From: Gordonia aichiensis NBRC 108223
GTDB taxonomy: Bacteria; Actinomycetota; Actinomycetes; Mycobacteriales; Mycobacteriaceae
DNA: 64,000 nucleotides
Assembly: GCF_000332975.1 (NCBI RefSeq)
Contig: NZ_BANR01000003.1
Coordinates: 372,001 to 436,000, forward strand
Direction: 5' to 3'
Both the position numbers and the translations under genes were made by a program. Shown one piece after another: positions 1 through 11,448 of this stretch. Positions within the stretch are counted from its first letter, which is position 1. Each line of letters starts with the position of its first letter. The notes under the pieces were generated by a model. That model was not told the DNA's origin. It did no database searches and saw nothing but the letters and a program-made list of their open reading frames with translations.

Positions 1-3000
1 ACCACAATGCCCGACGGCACCATCTGCCGGGGCAGTGAGACCGCGACGTGCGCGATGAGCGTCTGGTCGGCGAGGGTGTCTGCCGAGGCCGAGGCAACGT
101 AGGCCACCAGACGTGCGTCGGCGCCGTTGCCGTGCACGAGCGTCAGCGCGCCGTCGACGTCCGGGTGGGAGGTGAGCGCGTTGTTCACCTCGTCCGGTTC
201 GATGCGGAATCCGCGCACCTTCACCTGGTTGTCGCTGCGGCCGTCGAACACCAGCGCACCGGATCGGTTGCGGTGCACCACATCTCCGGTTCGGTACATC
301 ACCGCACCGCGCGCCCGTGGATCGGCGACGAATCGGCCCGCGGTGAGATCTGGGCGACCGAGGTAGCCGCGGGCGACGCCGGGGCCTGCGAGGTAGAGCT
401 CGCCGGGCACGGTGTCCTGGACCGGCTGCAGGCGATGGTCGAGGACCATTGCGGTACAACCGGTCACGGGATGTCCGATCGTGATCTCGTCACCGGGGCT
501 CAGCGGCGGCGACATCGTCGCCACGATCGTCGTCTCGGTGGGGCCGTAGCAGTTCACATATCGTCTGCCCGGCGCCCAGGCGGCAACGAGTTCGGCAGGC
601 GAGGCCTCGCCTCCGACACCGAGGGTCCGCAACCGCGGAAGAGGTCGCGGTGTCGCGGCCATCAGCGCGGCGGGCGTGATGAAGGCGTGCGAGACGCCGT
701 GCTCGTCGAGGAACTCGACGAGCTCGTCGCCACCGTAGATGGTCGGCGGCGCGATGACCATCGTCGCACCCGCGTCGAAGGCGAGCATGAACTCGAGGAA
801 CGTCGCATCGAAGCCCGGGGATGCGAAATGCAGTGTCCGGTCACCGGGCTGCACGTCGTAGCGGTCGCGTTGGCTCTGGCTGAAGGCCCCGATGCCGCGG
901 TGGGTCACCGTGACTCCCTTCGGGGTGCCCGTCGAACCGGAGGTGTAGATCACGTATGCGGCGGCGTCGGGCAGGCGGGGCGCAGGGTCGGGCAGTCGAT
1001 CGCCGGGGTGACCGAGTGCCTCGGTGTCGATCCAGCGCATGGTCGACGTCCCGTCGAGATGGCGATCGAGCCCGGGGTCGGTGATCCCGATCCGTGCGTC
1101 GGAATCGCGCAGCATGTGCTCGACGCGGTCGCTCGGATACCGTGCATCGATCGGGAGGACGACTCCGCCCGCGCGCAATACGGCCCAGAGCGCGGCGACG
1201 AATCGCCAGGATCGGGGGAGCGCTACGGCGACAACGTGTTCGGGTCCGACGCCCTCGGCACGCAGGGTGGCCGACCATCGCGCGGTGACCTCATCGAGCT
1301 GTGCGTATGTCATCGCGACATCGCCGTCCTCGACCGCGATCAGTTCCCGATGCCTGGTGGCGGTGAGATCGAGGAGGTCGGCGAGGTGGACCGGGTCAGG
1401 ACTCGGCGTCGGATATGCGGGGAAGGCCGGGACGAGGTGTTCGTCGATGCGGCGTCGTGGGTGCTCGACGAGCGCGTGTGCGAGCTCGACGAAACCGTGT
1501 GCCAGTTCTTCTATACGCGTCCGACTGAACAGTTCGGTCGCGTACGTCATGCGGAGCGTGTCCCCGCGCGACTGCACTTCGAGGTCGAATCGTGCTGCGC
1601 CGGTGTCGACTTCCTCGATCTCGGTGCGCAGTCCACGCAGTGCGGCGTCGGACGTGGTGAGCGGATCGTCGTCGACGGTGAGCGAGATGGTGAAGACAGG
1701 GTGCCTGCCGGTGCGCGGCGGGCGCAGATCGGCCACCACCGCGTCGAAGGGCAGCTCCGCGTGCGAGAGGGCGTCGAGATCCACACGGCGCACCGCGTCG
1801 AGCAATTCCGTCGCCGACCACGCACCGTCGACCCGGGTGCGCAGGACGACCGAGTTGACGAACATGCCGACGAGGTGAGCAAGCCGCGAGTCCGTCCGGC
1901 CCGCGACGGGGGTGCCGATCACGATGTCGGCATCCGCCCCGGCGGTGTGGACGTCCTTGTCGGCGCTGTGTCGTGTCAGCAGCGCGGCGAGCACCGCGTG
2001 CATCGCCATGAACTCGGTCGTGGTGGTACTGCCGAGTTCGGTCAGGCGTGCGCGGACACCACGGTCGAAGGCCACGTCGACGACGTCGGCACCGCGTGCG
2101 GCGTTGCGGCGTTCCGACGGTGGGACGTCGGTCAGTAGCACGGGCGCCGGGTCGAGAGCGGCGAGTTCGCCCCGCCACCACTCGGTCAGCGCGGGCATCC
2201 GTTGCTCGAGCGACTCGCGCTGCCAGCGCAGGAAGTCGCGATAGTCGAGTGGGAGCGGATCTGCCGACGGTGATCGACCGTCGGACAGATCCGCGTAGGC
2301 GCCCGCGAGGTCACGCGCGAGTGGCGCCATCGACGCGCCGTCGGCGGCGATGTGGTGCACGACGACGGTCAGTTTGTGGTGGTCTGGCGAGTCGGTGAGT
2401 CGGTGCAACGCGACACGGATCGGGAGATCTCGGGTGAGGTCGAACCGGCGTCGCGCCAACGACTCCGCGTCGGCGCGCCATTGCGCAGGCGACGCGTCCT
2501 CCGCCACCAGTGTGATGTCACTGCCGGTTGTGACCCGCATCGTGGGGTGTCCGTCGTGCTCCGGGTAGACGGTGCGCAGGGGCTCGTGGCGGTCGATCAC
2601 CCACCGGAGCGCGCCGGCCAGGGCATCGACGTCGAGGTCGCCGCGCAGGTCGAGTGCAAAGGCGATCGAGTACGAGGCGTCCGACGCGTCGTCGTCGGCT
2701 CCGAGTGTGTTGAGGAACCAGAGTTGTTGCTGCGCAGGCCCGCACGATGGAACGTCGGCCGTCGGATCGTGGCGGAGGAGCACCCGATCAGACGACGTGT
2801 CGTCACCGCCTACCGAGGCGAGTTCTGCGATGGTCGGATGCTCGAAGATGTCGCGAACCGCCAGCTGTGAACCGGTGCGTTGGGCGAGAACGTCGGCCAC
2901 TCGCGTGGCGAGAAGCGAGTTACCGCCGAGATCGAAGAAGTCGTCGTCGACGCCGACCGCACCGGACTCGAGCTCGAGAACTTCGGCGAAGACCGAGCAG

Positions 3001-6000
3001 ATCAGGCGCTCAGCCTCGGTACGGGGCATAGTGATCTCGCCGTCGCGGGTCACCTCGGCCTCATCGGGCGCCGGCAGCGCGCGCATGTCGATCTTGCCTG
3101 CCGGTGTCGTCGGAATCTCGGGCACTGCGATGATCGCGGCAGGAATCATGTGTCGTGGCAACCGCTCCCGCAGCTCCGACAACAGTCCTGCACGTTCACG
3201 GTGACCGACATGCTCGGCGTCGACACCGTCGAACGCGACGAACGAGATCAGGCGCGCCGCGGCGCCCTCTCCGTCGACGACACTGACCGCTGCCTGCACG
3301 TTGTCGAGAGCGGTCAGCGCGGCGTCGACCTCGCCGAGTTCGATGCGGTGCCCACGGACCTTGGCCTGCTGGTCGGCACGGCCACGGAATTCGAGACGGT
3401 GGTCGCGGGTCCAGCGCACCAGATCGCCGGTGCGGTACATCCGTTCGCCGGGATCGCCGAACGGGTTGGCGACGAAGCGCTTCGACGTCAGCCCGTGCAC
3501 CCCGTGATAGCCCCGCGCCAGATGTGTTCCGGCGACGTAGAGTTCGCCCGTTGCCCCGGGTGCCACCGGGTGCAACCGCTCGTCGAGAACGACTGTGGAC
3601 ACGCCGCGAATCGGCCTGCCGATCGTCACGCGCGGCGACGACGCGATCGTCGGTGAATCGCCGATCGGGTCCGAAACGGTCGCCACGACCGTCGTCTCCG
3701 TCGGGCCGTAGGCGTTGAAGATGGTGGTGGTCTGTGCCCACTGACGGACCGCTTCGGCATTCGGGTGCTCGCCCCCGATGACCAGAACTTTCAAATCCGG
3801 TACCGCGGCGGGGTCCATCGTGGTCAGCAGCGACGGCGTGAGAAACGCGTGGGTGATACCGGCCGAGCGCATCAGATCGGTGAGCTGTGCACCTGCGAGG
3901 GGATCGGGCCCGACGATCCGCATTGTCGAGGCACCCGAGAACGCCATGAGGAGTTCGAGGACCGAGGCGTCGAAGCTCGGTGACGCCATGTGCATCGTGT
4001 GGCTGTCGGCGGTCAGCCCGAACTGCGACACCTGTTGTGCGGCGAAGTCGGCGAGACCACGATGGCTGACGACGACACCTTTCGGTGTGCCCGTCGTGCC
4101 GGAGGTGTAGATCATGTACGCGGGTTGGTCGACCGAGAGATCGTCACGGGGGCGCGCACCGGTGTCGGGTACGCCCTCATCGCCACGATCTCCGTCCAGT
4201 GTGAGTGTGGTGATGTGGTCTGCGGAGTCGCCGAGATTCGGAAGCGACGCGGTATCGGTGATCAGAAGGCGGGCGGCCGAATCGGTCAACATGAAGTCGA
4301 TGCGGGCGTGTGGATAGGAAGGGTCGACAGGCACCCAGGCGGCACCGCACCGGGTGACCGCCCACACGGTACGTACCCACTCCACGCCTCGGGCGAGAGC
4401 GATGGCGACGAAGTCCTCGGGGCCGATTCCGTGCGCGCGTAGTCGCTGGGCGAGTTGTTCCGCAGCGGAGTCCAGTTCACGGTAGGTGAGTGCGTTCTCG
4501 CCGTCGGTGACGGCGATCCGGTCGGGCTCCGAGCGCACTGCCGCGGCGAGGATCGAGGAGAAGTGCTCAACGGGCCGGGTCCCCGCGCCGACGGCAGGCA
4601 CCAGACCGAGCCGCTCGCTTGGGTCCAGCACTGCGATATCGCCAACCGGTCGCGTCGGGTCGTCGGTCACCGCGGTGATGATCCTGCCCAGTCGCGAGCC
4701 GAGACCGCGCACCGTGACGGCGTCGAAGAGTCTGGTGGCGTAGGCGATCTCGACGTCGATACCGGATCCTCGACCGTGCTCGTCGGTGTGCTCGACGAAG
4801 GTGAACGACAGGTCGAACTTGGTCTTCGCGATGTCGATCGGCGTCGCCGTCGCCCTCAAGCCGGGGAGGTCGATCGAGATGTCGTCACGGTTGTCCACCG
4901 CGAGTGACACCTGAAAGAACGGATGCACTTGCGCCGACCGCGGCGGATTCAGCTCCGTCACAAGATGATCGAAGGGCACCTCGGCGTGGTCGAAAGCCTC
5001 GAGGTCGGCGTCCCGGACGTCGCGCAGTACGGTCAGGAACGTCGAGTTCTTGTCGACGCGCGTGGGGAGCGCGAGAGTGTTGACGAACATGCCGACCAGC
5101 GCGTCGACATCGGCATCCCCCCGTCCCGACACAGGGGTGCCGACGATGACGTCGTCGGTACGGGCGAATCCGCGGAGCAGTGTGGCGACCGCGGCGTGGA
5201 TCACCATGAACAGCGACGCGTCGTTGTCGGCGGCCACCGTCGTCAGTGCACGGTGGCGTTCCCGGGGGATGCGTATCGTCACCATGTCGCCAGAGACGTC
5301 GGAACCCTCCGAACGCGGGCGGTCGAGTGGCAGTTCGGTGTCGGCCGGTGCGTCGGCGAGACGGGTACGCCAGAAGTCGACGTCGGCGGTGTCGGACTGC
5401 CGAAGTGCCGCGTGTTGCGCGGCGGCGACGGCTGAATAGGTGACCGGCAACGGCTCCCATGACGGCGTGTGTCTGTCGATGCGTGCCCGGTAGGCGGTGG
5501 CGAGATCGGCGGCGAAGGGGGCCAACGACCATCCGTCGGCGGCGAGGTGGTGGATGACCACGACAAGAGCGTGGTCGTCAGCACCGACGCGGATGAGCCG
5601 TGTACGGATCGGGAAGTCGCGTGTGAGGTCGAAAGGCTGTGCCGCAACGTCTGCGGCGCGACGTCGCACCTCGGCCTCGTCGATCCCGTGCAGGTCGGTG
5701 ACGTCGTCGATGTGCATGTCGATCGAGGCGTCTCCGGCGGGGTGGACGGCGAGGTACGGGTGCCCGTCGCGCTCGCTCACGGTGCTGCGCAGGGGCTCGT
5801 GTCGTGCGACGACATCGTTGACCGCCGCACCCAGCGCATCGACGTCGAGGTGTCCGACGAGGCGGACGCTGAACGGAATGTGGTACGCGCCAGCAGAATC
5901 GGGATCGAGACGGGCAGTCAGCCAGAGGCGGTGTTGCGCCGGGGACAAGGCCACCTGCTCGTCGGGCGCCGCGGTGGGTTCGGGGGCGTGCGTGGCGCTG

Positions 6001-9000
6001 GTGAGGTCGTCGTCGACACCGGCTGCGCGCAGAGCGTCGACGAGTGCCGCGAGGTCGGGGGCGTCGAAGACGGTGCGCAGCGGGAGTCGGTGTCCGGTCC
6101 GGCGTGCGAGGCGAGCGCTGATCCTGGTTGCCGACAGGGAGTTGCCGCCGAGCGTGAACAGGTTGTCCGACAGTGATATTCCACTTCCCGCGTGCGTGGA
6201 GGTCTCGGCCGTCGCCGGATCACCCGTACCGAGAACAGCGCCCACCGTCTCGACGACGGCGACCTCGAGTGCGCTGACCGGATCAACCCGGTCGGCGGCG
6301 GGTGTCGAGCGGTCAGGCGTCGGTAGTGCCGAGCGGTCGAGCTTGCCGTTGCTCGTCGTCGGCAGTGCAGGCAGTACGCCGATGGTCGACGGAACCATGT
6401 GGCCCAGAAGGTGATCGGCGAGCTCTGCGCGTAGGTCACGGGTCTTCAGGTCGGCCGAGCCCGCGACGTACCCCACCAGTTGCGTGCTCCCCGCGGCGTC
6501 GTCGACGGCGATGACGGCCGCCGCGCGAACACCGGGAATCGCCGCCAGCACCGATTCGACCTCTCCGAGTTCGACCCGCTGTCCGCGGATCTTGATCTGC
6601 GAGTCGGCCCGGCCGAGGTACTCGATCTCGCCATCGGCACGTCGACGCGCGAGATCGCCCGTGCGGTAGAGGCGGGCGCCCGGCTCCCGCGGATCGGGGA
6701 CGAATCGTGCGGCGGTGAGGTCGGGGCGGTTGGCATACCCGCGAGCGAGTTGCACGCCACCGAGATAGAGCTCACCCGTCGCGCCGACCGGTTGAGGCAT
6801 CAGGTGACGGTCGAGTATCTGGGCGGAAGTGTTGTCGACCGGGCGACCGATGGGGATGTCGCCGCAGTCGCTGCGGCATTCGTCGTGATAGGTCACGTCG
6901 ATCGCGGCTTCGGTCGGTCCGTAGAGGTTGTGGACGGGCGCATCGGTGAGATCGCCGAAGGCCCCGACCGTGGCGGGTGTCAGCGCTTCACCGCTGGTGA
7001 AGACCCGCCGCAGAGATGCGAGTGCGGTCGTCGTCGACGAGATGTCGTCGCCGAGGGTCTCGGCGAACACCGACAGCATCGACGGCACGAAATGCAGTGT
7101 GGTGACGGACTCCTCGGCGATCACATCCCGCAGATACCACGGGTCCCGGTGACCATCCGGTCGCGCGACGACCAGTGCGGCCCCGGCGACGAAGGGCCAG
7201 AAGAACTCCCACACCGAGACGTCGAAGGTCGCAGGCGTCTTCTGCAGTACCCGGTCGCCGGTCTCGAGCCGGTAGCGGTCCTGCATCCAGAGGAGTCGGT
7301 TGACGATGGCCCGATGGTCGATCACGACACCCTTGGGCTTGCCGGTCGAGCCGGAGGTGAACAAGACGTAGGCGGGGTTGTGTGCGCGAGGCGCACGAAG
7401 CGTCCCGGCGCGCGGTGCGGAGGCGGCGGTCAGTTCGTCGATGGTCAGCACGGGTACGTCGGCGGCGGCCCAGTCGGACGCGGCGATGACTGCCGCGGGA
7501 CGAGCTGTGTCGAGGATGTGGGCGAGACGTTGCGGCGGCTCCGCGGGATCGATGGGCAGGAACGCTGCGCCCGCGCGGATGACTGCGTGCAGCGCGACCA
7601 CCTGGTCGACACTGCGCGCAAGGGAAACGCCGACAACCGATTCCGGGCCGATGCCGTGGGCTGCCAGCGTGTGGGCTGCGGCGCGCGTACGCGCGTCGAA
7701 CGTCGCCGAGTCCAGTTCCGCGACGCCCGGTTCGATCAGGGCGGTATGCGTCGCGGGGCTCTGTGCGAGTGCGGCGTCGAGGAGTGAGACGAGCGTCGAG
7801 TGAGTAGGCGGCACGGTGCGTCCGTGCGCGGCGGCGTCGATGGCGAAGAGTTCGGCCGCGGTCGCCAGGGGAATGTCGACGACGGCGGCGTCGGCCGATG
7901 CGTCGACAATTCGGGTGAGGAAGTCGACGATACGGCTGTGGTGCACGGCGACGTCGTCAGCGGTGTAGATGTTCGGGTTGGCCTCGAGATCGAGGCGCAT
8001 GCCGCCGGTGAATCCGTCGTAGACGTTGATCGACGCGTCTTCGACAGGTCCGGTGGACAACACGTTCAACTCGCCGCGCAGTGGACCGAAGTCGATGTGC
8101 TCGAAGAACAGCATGACGTTGACCATGGGGCCGAAGAATCCGCGCCTCCCGGTGGAGTCTCCGAGGATGTCGGAGGTGATCTCCTCATGTCGGAAACGCT
8201 GATGTCGCACCGCGGTTTTGATGTCGGAGTTCATGGTCCACAGCGCGTCGGCGACGGTGGTGGCGGGGTCGACGTCGAGGCCGACGGGTACGACATTGGA
8301 TGTGAGGCCTGCAGAGGTACGCAGGAGGTCGGTGTCACGGCATGCCACAGGCAGACTCAGCAGGGCGTCGTCGCGATTGTTGAGCCGCGCCAGGTAGATC
8401 GCCACTGCAGCGGTGATCACCGAGGCAACCCGCACTCCGTGATCGGCGGCCAGCGAACGGATCCGAGCAACGAGGTCGGCGTCGAGTTCGGTGCTCTCGA
8501 CGATCGCGACTGGAGCCGCGGCCCCACCGGACGTCGACAACGAGGTCGGCTGGGCGGCATCGTCTCCGGCGCGGTGCAGACGTTGCTCCCAGTGGGCTCG
8601 AGCGTCGGCGAAGGCATGCGAGTTGCGGTACTCGCGGTCGATGTCGGCAATCTGCGCCATGGTGGCACTCGTCGACGGTGGCGCATCGTGACCTTCGGTG
8701 ATCGCGGTGTAGTGCGCGGCGACGCGGACCATCATGAACATTGCCGCGTAGCCGTCGAAGGCGATGTGGTGACCCCAGCAGTACCAGAGCACGTGCGCGG
8801 GGCTGAGGCGCAGGAGATAGGTCTCCAGGAGCGGCTCGGAGTACACGTCGACGCTGCGCGAGCGGTGCTCGTCGATCCACTCGAGCGCCCGCCCGCGCGG
8901 ATCGTCGTCGTCGGAGAAGTCGACAAGGCCCAGCCTGATGTTCCTGCTGTGATCGACGAGGATGTGCGGCTCCCCGTCCTCGTCGTCGACAACGCGCAGT

Positions 9001-9248
9001 AGACCTGACTCGGTCTCGGCCACCGTGCGACGTACCGACGTGTCCATCACCTCGGCGTCGACGTCGTCGAAGAACTCGGCATATGCCGCTACCGACATGG
9101 GGATGTCGGGGTCGAGTTGCTGCGCGAAGAAGATGCCCCGCTGGGCGGCGGTGAGGGGGAGCGGGCGACTTCGGTCGTCGGCAACCGCGTCGATGTCGAC
9201 GGTGTCGTGGGTGCTGGTGACGTGCGTAGCGCTCGCCTCGGTGCTCAC
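1..9248 (-). CDS. Nonribosomal peptide synthetase, three modules visible, 3' end beyond the window
   Basis: This is a modular peptide synthetase of about 3,082 codons in the window, with no stop before the left edge. The GTG start at 9248 follows GAGGAGG. The order is C-A-T-C-A-T-C-A(partial). The three condensation domains carry HHxxxDG at about residues 160, 1233 and 2298 (HHIAFDG, HHLAADG, HHIAADG). The carrier-domain serines are near residues 1037 and 2111, each in a GGNSL motif. The first adenylation domain reads, by my alignment to GrsA pocket positions, DVWHFSLIDK, close to the serine code of EntF. The N-terminal condensation domain also resembles EntF ([15 protein letters not shown]). 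A starting condensation domain implies an acyl or aryl donor loaded elsewhere. My readings for the second (DALFVGAVVK) and third (DALFGGCIVK) domains I cannot assign. No epimerase or thioesterase is visible. A siderophore or lipopeptide role is inferred. Confidence 0.93.
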   Translation of the reverse strand, partial: MSTEASATHVTSTHDTVDIDAVADDRSRPLPLTAAQRGIFFAQQLDPDIPMSVAAYAEFFDDVDAEVMDTSVRRTVAETESGLLRVVDDEDGEPHILVDHSRNIRLGLVDFSDDDDPRGRALEWIDEHRSRSVDVYSEPLLETYLLRLSPAHVLWYCWGHHIAFDGYAAMFMMVRVAAHYTAITEGHDAPPSTSATMAQIADIDREYRNSHAFADARAHWEQRLHRAGDDAAQPTSLSTSGGAAAPVAIVESTELDADLVARIRSLAADHGVRVASVITAAVAIYLARLNNRDDALLSLPVACRDTDLLRTSAGLTSNVVPVGLDVDPATTVADALWTMNSDIKTAVRHQRFRHEEITSDILGDSTGRRGFFGPMVNVMLFFEHIDFGPLRGELNVLSTGPVEDASINVYDGFTGGMRLDLEANPNIYTADDVAVHHSRIVDFLTRIVDASADAAVVDIPLATAAELFAIDAAAHGRTVPPTHSTLVSLLDAALAQSPATHTALIEPGVAELDSATFDARTRAAAHTLAAHGIGPESVVGVSLARSVDQVVALHAVIRAGAAFLPIDPAEPPQRLAHILDTARPAAVIAASDWAAADVPVLTIDELTAASAPRAGTLRAPRAHNPAYVLFTSGSTGKPKGVVIDHRAIVNRLLWMQDRYRLETGDRVLQKTPATFDVSVWEFFWPFVAGAALVVARPDGHRDPWYLRDVIAEESVTTLHFVPSMLSVFAETLGDDISSTTTALASLRRVFTSGEALTPATVGAFGDLTDAPVHNLYGPTEAAIDVTYHDECRSDCGDIPIGRPVDNTSAQILDRHLMPQPVGATGELYLGGVQLARGYANRPDLTAARFVPDPREPGARLYRTGDLARRRADGEIEYLGRADSQIKIRGQRVELGEVESVLAAIPGVRAAAVIAVDDAAGSTQLVGYVAGSADLKTRDLRAELADHLLGHMVPSTIGVLPALPTTSNGKLDRSALPTPDRSTPAADRVDPVSALEVAVVETVGAVLGTGDPATAETSTHAGSGISLSDNLFTLGGNSLSATRISARLARRTGHRLPLRTVFDAPDLAALVDALRAAGVDDDLTSATHAPEPTAAPDEQVALSPAQHRLWLTARLDPDSAGAYHIPFSVRLVGHLDVDALGAAVNDVVARHEPLRSTVSERDGHPYLAVHPAGDASIDMHIDDVTDLHGIDEAEVRRRAADVAAQPFDLTRDFPIRTRLIRVGADDHALVVVIHHLAADGWSLAPFAADLATAYRARIDRHTPSWEPLPVTYSAVAAAQHAALRQSDTADVDFWRTRLADAPADTELPLDRPRSEGSDVSGDMVTIRIPRERHRALTTVAADNDASLFMVIHAAVATLLRGFARTDDVIVGTPVSGRGDADVDALVGMFVNTLALPTRVDKNSTFLTVLRDVRDADLEAFDHAEVPFDHLVTELNPPRSAQVHPFFQVSLAVDNRDDISIDLPGLRATATPIDIAKTKFDLSFTFVEHTDEHGRGSGIDVEIAYATRLFDAVTVRGLGSRLGRIITAVTDDPTRPVGDIAVLDPSERLGLVPAVGAGTRPVEHFSSILAAAVRSEPDRIAVTDGENALTYRELDSAAEQLAQRLRAHGIGPEDFVAIALARGVEWVRTVWAVTRCGAAWVPVDPSYPHARIDFMLTDSAARLLITDTASLPNLGDSADHITTLTLDGDRGDEGVPDTGARPRDDLSVDQPAYMIYTSGTTGTPKGVVVSHRGLADFAAQQVSQFGLTADSHTMHMASPSFDASVLELLMAFSGASTMRIVGPDPLAGAQLTDLMRSAGITHAFLTPSLLTTMDPAAVPDLKVLVIGGEHPNAEAVRQWAQTTTIFNAYGPTETTVVATVSDPIGDSPTIASSPRVTIGRPIRGVSTVVLDERLHPVAPGATGELYVAGTHLARGYHGVHGLTSKRFVANPFGDPGERMYRTGDLVRWTRDHRLEFRGRADQQAKVRGHRIELGEVDAALTALDNVQAAVSVVDGEGAAARLISFVAFDGVDAEHVGHRERAGLLSELRERLPRHMIPAAIIAVPEIPTTPAGKIDMRALPAPDEAEVTRDGEITMPRTEAERLICSVFAEVLELESGAVGVDDDFFDLGGNSLLATRVADVLAQRTGSQLAVRDIFEHPTIAELASVGGDDTSSDRVLLRHDPTADVPSCGPAQQQLWFLNTLGADDDASDASYSIAFALDLRGDLDVDALAGALRWVIDRHEPLRTVYPEHDGHPTMRVTTGSDITLVAEDASPAQWRADAESLARRRFDLTRDLPIRVALHRLTDSPDHHKLTVVVHHIAADGASMAPLARDLAGAYADLSDGRSPSADPLPLDYRDFLRWQRESLEQRMPALTEWWRGELAALDPAPVLLTDVPPSERRNAARGADVVDVAFDRGVRARLTELGSTTTTEFMAMHAVLAALLTRHSADKDVHTAGADADIVIGTPVAGRTDSRLAHLVGMFVNSVVLRTRVDGAWSATELLDAVRRVDLDALSHAELPFDAVVADLRPPRTGRHPVFTISLTVDDDPLTTSDAALRGLRTEIEEVDTGAARFDLEVQSRGDTLRMTYATELFSRTRIEELAHGFVELAHALVEHPRRRIDEHLVPAFPAYPTPSPDPVHLADLLDLTATRHRELIAVEDGDVAMTYAQLDEVTARWSATLRAEGVGPEHVVAVALPRSWRFVAALWAVLRAGGVVLPIDARYPSDRVEHMLRDSDARIGITDPGLDRHLDGTSTMRWIDTEALGHPGDRLPDPAPRLPDAAAYVIYTSGSTGTPKGVTVTHRGIGAFSQSQRDRYDVQPGDRTLHFASPGFDATFLEFMLAFDAGATMVIAPPTIYGGDELVEFLDEHGVSHAFITPAALMAATPRPLPRLRTLGVGGEASPAELVAAWAPGRRYVNCYGPTETTIVATMSPPLSPGDEITIGHPVTGCTAMVLDHRLQPVQDTVPGELYLAGPGVARGYLGRPDLTAGRFVADPRARGAVMYRTGDVVHRNRSGALVFDGRSDNQVKVRGFRIEPDEVNNALTSHPDVDGALTLVHGNGADARLVAYVASASADTLADQTLIAHVAVSLPRQMVPSGIV

Positions 9249-9689
9249 TGTGCCTCCTCGTGGCGTGACCGACGTGAACGTGCACGCCGGTCGGTCGGGT
9301 GGTGGCGGCCCCTGTGACCGGTTGATCTGGCCGTGCTTCGGGCGAGCACGTGCGGCAGATGGGTGCGGATCGAGAAAAATGACAAGCGCGTCGGCACGGG
9401 AGAACGATCGAGACGCCGTTACTGCTGTTGCCTTCGGGGACGATTTGGCCCGGACCTGCGGGTTCGCCTACACTTGTGGGGTTGCCTGCGGCGCGTCACG
9501 CGTCGCGAATCGGCTCGCGAACCCACCAGGTGGTTGCTCCGGATCGCAAGATCTCGGCAAAACCCCAGGCAGGCGTGTGTCCGGTGGTGACAGACCGTGT
9601 GCGTCGGGTCGGAAATCCGGCGTACAGATGCGGTGGCCCACCCAGGTGGATCGCTGCGTCGAGAACATCCAGGTCAAGGAGACTAACGA
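9249..9689 (+). promoter_or_regulatory. Divergent intergenic region with a candidate rplN promoter
   Basis: This 441-bp gap separates the synthetase from rplN. On the plus strand, TTGGCC (9445-9450) and TACACT (9469-9474) are spaced 18 bp apart and resemble a SigA-type promoter. The same -10 hexamer occurs before rpsH. I saw no IdeR-type iron box and no other gene here. An AAGGAG ribosome binding site lies about 9677-9682 before rplN. Confidence 0.45.
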
Positions 9690-10058
9690 GTGATTCAGCA
9701 GGAATCTCGCCTGCGGGTCGCCGACAACACCGGTGCCAAGGAGATCTTGTGCATCCGCGTGCTGGGCGGCTCGTCTCGGCGCTACGCCGGCATTGGTGAC
9801 GTCATCGTCGCCACTGTCAAGGACGCCATTCCCGGCGGCAACATCAAGCGGGGAGAGGTTGTCAAGGCGGTCGTCGTGCGCACCACCAAGGAGCGCCGCC
9901 GTCCGGACGGAAGCTACATCCGTTTCGACGAGAACGCCGCCGTCATCCTCAAGGGTGAGAGCGACCCCCGCGGTACCCGCATCTTCGGCCCGGTCGGCCG
10001 CGAGCTGCGTGAGAAGAAGTTCATGAAGATCGTGTCGCTGGCACCGGAGGTGATCTGA
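9690..10058 (+). CDS. rplN: 50S ribosomal protein L14 (uL14)
   Basis: L14 binds 23S rRNA at the subunit interface and contributes to bridges with 16S rRNA. The 122-residue product has the full family length and the typical opening [17 protein letters not shown]. It starts at GTG after an AAGGAG. It is the first gene of rplN-rplX-rplE-rpsN. The usual upstream partners rplP-rpmC-rpsQ are absent, and the synthetase gene lies there on the other strand. In M. tuberculosis other genes also separate rpsQ from rplN, so a promoter at this point is expected. Confidence 0.98.
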   Translation: MIQQESRLRVADNTGAKEILCIRVLGGSSRRYAGIGDVIVATVKDAIPGGNIKRGEVVKAVVVRTTKERRRPDGSYIRFDENAAVILKGESDPRGTRIFGPVGRELREKKFMKIVSLAPEVI

Positions 10059-10059
10059 C

Positions 10060-10377
10060 ATGAAGGTGCACAAGGGTGACACCGTGATCGTCATCTCGGG
10101 CAAGGACAAGGGCGCCAAGGGCAAGGTCATTCAGGCCTTCCCGAAGGAAGAGCGTGTTCTGGTCGAGGGCGTCAACCGCATCAAGAAGCACACCGCTGCG
10201 TCGGCCAACGAGCGTGGCGCGGCGTCGGGCGGCATCGTGACCCAGGAGGCTCCGATCCACGTGTCGAACGTGATGGTCGTCGACTCCGAGGGCAATCCCA
10301 CCCGCGTCGGCTACCGCGTCGACGAGGAGACCGGCAAGAAGGTCCGGATTTCCCGCAAGACCGGGAAGGACATCTGA
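10060..10377 (+). CDS. rplX: 50S ribosomal protein L24 (uL24)
   Basis: L24 is an early assembly protein of the large subunit and sits near the peptide exit tunnel. The 105-residue product shows the KOW-type start ([21 protein letters not shown]) and the [10 protein letters not shown] segment. It begins one base after the rplN stop and ends one base before rplE, so the three genes are almost certainly translationally coupled. Confidence 0.98.
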   Translation: MKVHKGDTVIVISGKDKGAKGKVIQAFPKEERVLVEGVNRIKKHTAASANERGAASGGIVTQEAPIHVSNVMVVDSEGNPTRVGYRVDEETGKKVRISRKTGKDI

Positions 10378-10378
10378 T

Positions 10379-10981
10379 ATGACCACCACTGAAAAGACCG
10401 AGAACCAGGCCGCCGCCGGCAGCGGGCCGCGTCTCAAGCAGCGCTACCGCGCCGAGATCAAGGATGCACTGAACACCGAGTTCGACTACGCCAACGTGAT
10501 GCAGATCCCGGGCGTCGTGAAGGTCGTCGTGAACATGGGTGTCGGCGACGCCGCCCGCGACTCGAAGCTGATCAACGGTGCGGTCACCGACCTCGCCCTG
10601 ATCACCGGTCAGAAGCCGGAGATCCGTCGCGCACGCAAGTCGATCGCGCAGTTCAAGCTGCGTGAGGGCATGCCGATCGGCGCCCGCGTCACCCTGCGTG
10701 GCGACCGTATGTGGGAGTTCCTGGACCGCCTCGTGTCCATCGCTCTTCCCCGTATCCGCGACTTCCGCGGACTCTCGGACCGCCAGTTCGACGGCAACGG
10801 TAACTACACCTTCGGCCTGAACGAGCAGTCGATGTTCCACGAGATCAACATCGACAACATCGACCGGCCGCGCGGTATGGACATCACCGTCGTCACCTCG
10901 GCCACCACCGACGAGGAAGGCCGCGCGCTGCTGCGCCACCTGGGCTTCCCGTTCAAAGACAACTCCGTGAAGGACAACTGA
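10379..10981 (+). CDS. rplE: 50S ribosomal protein L5 (uL5)
   Basis: L5 binds 5S rRNA and carries it into the large subunit with L18. The 200-residue product contains the family segments [37 protein letters not shown] sequence and the FPEI-like region [17 protein letters not shown]. It has a short extra N-terminus of about 20 residues typical of actinobacteria. Its TGA overlaps the ATG of rpsN by one base (TGATG). Confidence 0.98.
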   Translation: MTTTEKTENQAAAGSGPRLKQRYRAEIKDALNTEFDYANVMQIPGVVKVVVNMGVGDAARDSKLINGAVTDLALITGQKPEIRRARKSIAQFKLREGMPIGARVTLRGDRMWEFLDRLVSIALPRIRDFRGLSDRQFDGNGNYTFGLNEQSMFHEINIDNIDRPRGMDITVVTSATTDEEGRALLRHLGFPFKDNSVKDN

Positions 10982-11166
10982 TGGCAAAGAAGGCTCTGGT
11001 CAACAAGGCCAACAAGAAGCCCAAGTTCGCCGTGCGGGCCTACACCCGGTGCAACCGCTGCGGTCGTCCGCACTCGGTGTTCCGCAAGTTCGGCCTGTGC
11101 CGTGTGTGCCTGCGCGAGATGGCACACGCCGGCGAGCTGCCGGGCGTGCAGAAGTCGAGCTGGTGA
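10981..11166 (+). CDS. rpsN: 30S ribosomal protein S14, zinc-binding type (uS14)
   Basis: This small-subunit head protein is the 61-residue zinc form (often called rpsZ or rpsN1). Two CxxC pairs are visible, CNRC and CRVC, and can hold one zinc ion. It is the last gene before a strong terminator. In most actinobacteria rpsH follows within a few bases. Here rpsH is 11.4 kb away, so this gene marks the left break point of the split spc operon. Confidence 0.97.
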   Translation: MAKKALVNKANKKPKFAVRAYTRCNRCGRPHSVFRKFGLCRVCLREMAHAGELPGVQKSSW

Positions 11167-11221
11167 CCCAGCTCTAACCGCTGAACGAGCTCCGACCGCC
11201 GGTCGAGCTCGCCGAGCTCAC

Positions 11222-11251
11222 GACCCCGTCTCCCCTGTGGGAGGCGGGGTC
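11222..11251 (+). terminator. Intrinsic terminator after rpsN
   Basis: The arms 11222-11234 and 11239-11251 form a 13-bp stem with one G-T pair and a CTGT loop, followed by a modest T-containing tail (GTCGTCGTT). It lies 56 bases after the rpsN stop and would end the first spc half-operon. Confidence 0.8.
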
Positions 11252-11260
11252 GTCGTCGTT

Positions 11261-11310
11261 GATCCGTATGACGGAAGGGCCCGTGTTCCGGCTCGTGCGT
11301 CATACGGATC
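11261..11310. repeat. Perfect 13-bp inverted repeat
   Basis: GATCCGTATGACG at 11261-11273 is matched exactly in inverse by 11298-11310, with a 24-bp spacer that itself contains GGAA/TTCC. It sits just after the rpsN terminator in the gap before the lipase gene, which is convergent. It could be a regulator site, a second terminator for lipase transcripts arriving from the right, or the scar of a rearrangement. The rest of 11311-11448 shows no gene. Confidence 0.6.
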
Positions 11311-11448
11311 GGGAAAGAAGTCAGCAGCGGATCGGGTGCAGTGCCCCGATCCGCTCGATCGACGGGTTCCGGCTCTCTCGGCCGGTGGAGCCAGCGAACT
11401 CCGTGGCGGTTGCGGCGGGCGTGGGCGACATCGCCGACGCGCTCGGGG

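Noticed and set aside
48..2138. A long plus-strand open frame antisense to the synthetase (and many like it across the window).
   Set aside because: High GC with strong third-position bias leaves antisense frames open. The minus-strand synthetase has clear domains here and the plus-strand translation shows no family motif.
9249..9689. Search for an IdeR/DmdR iron box upstream of the synthetase.
   Set aside because: No TTAGGTTAG-like palindrome was seen, so iron control is not claimed.
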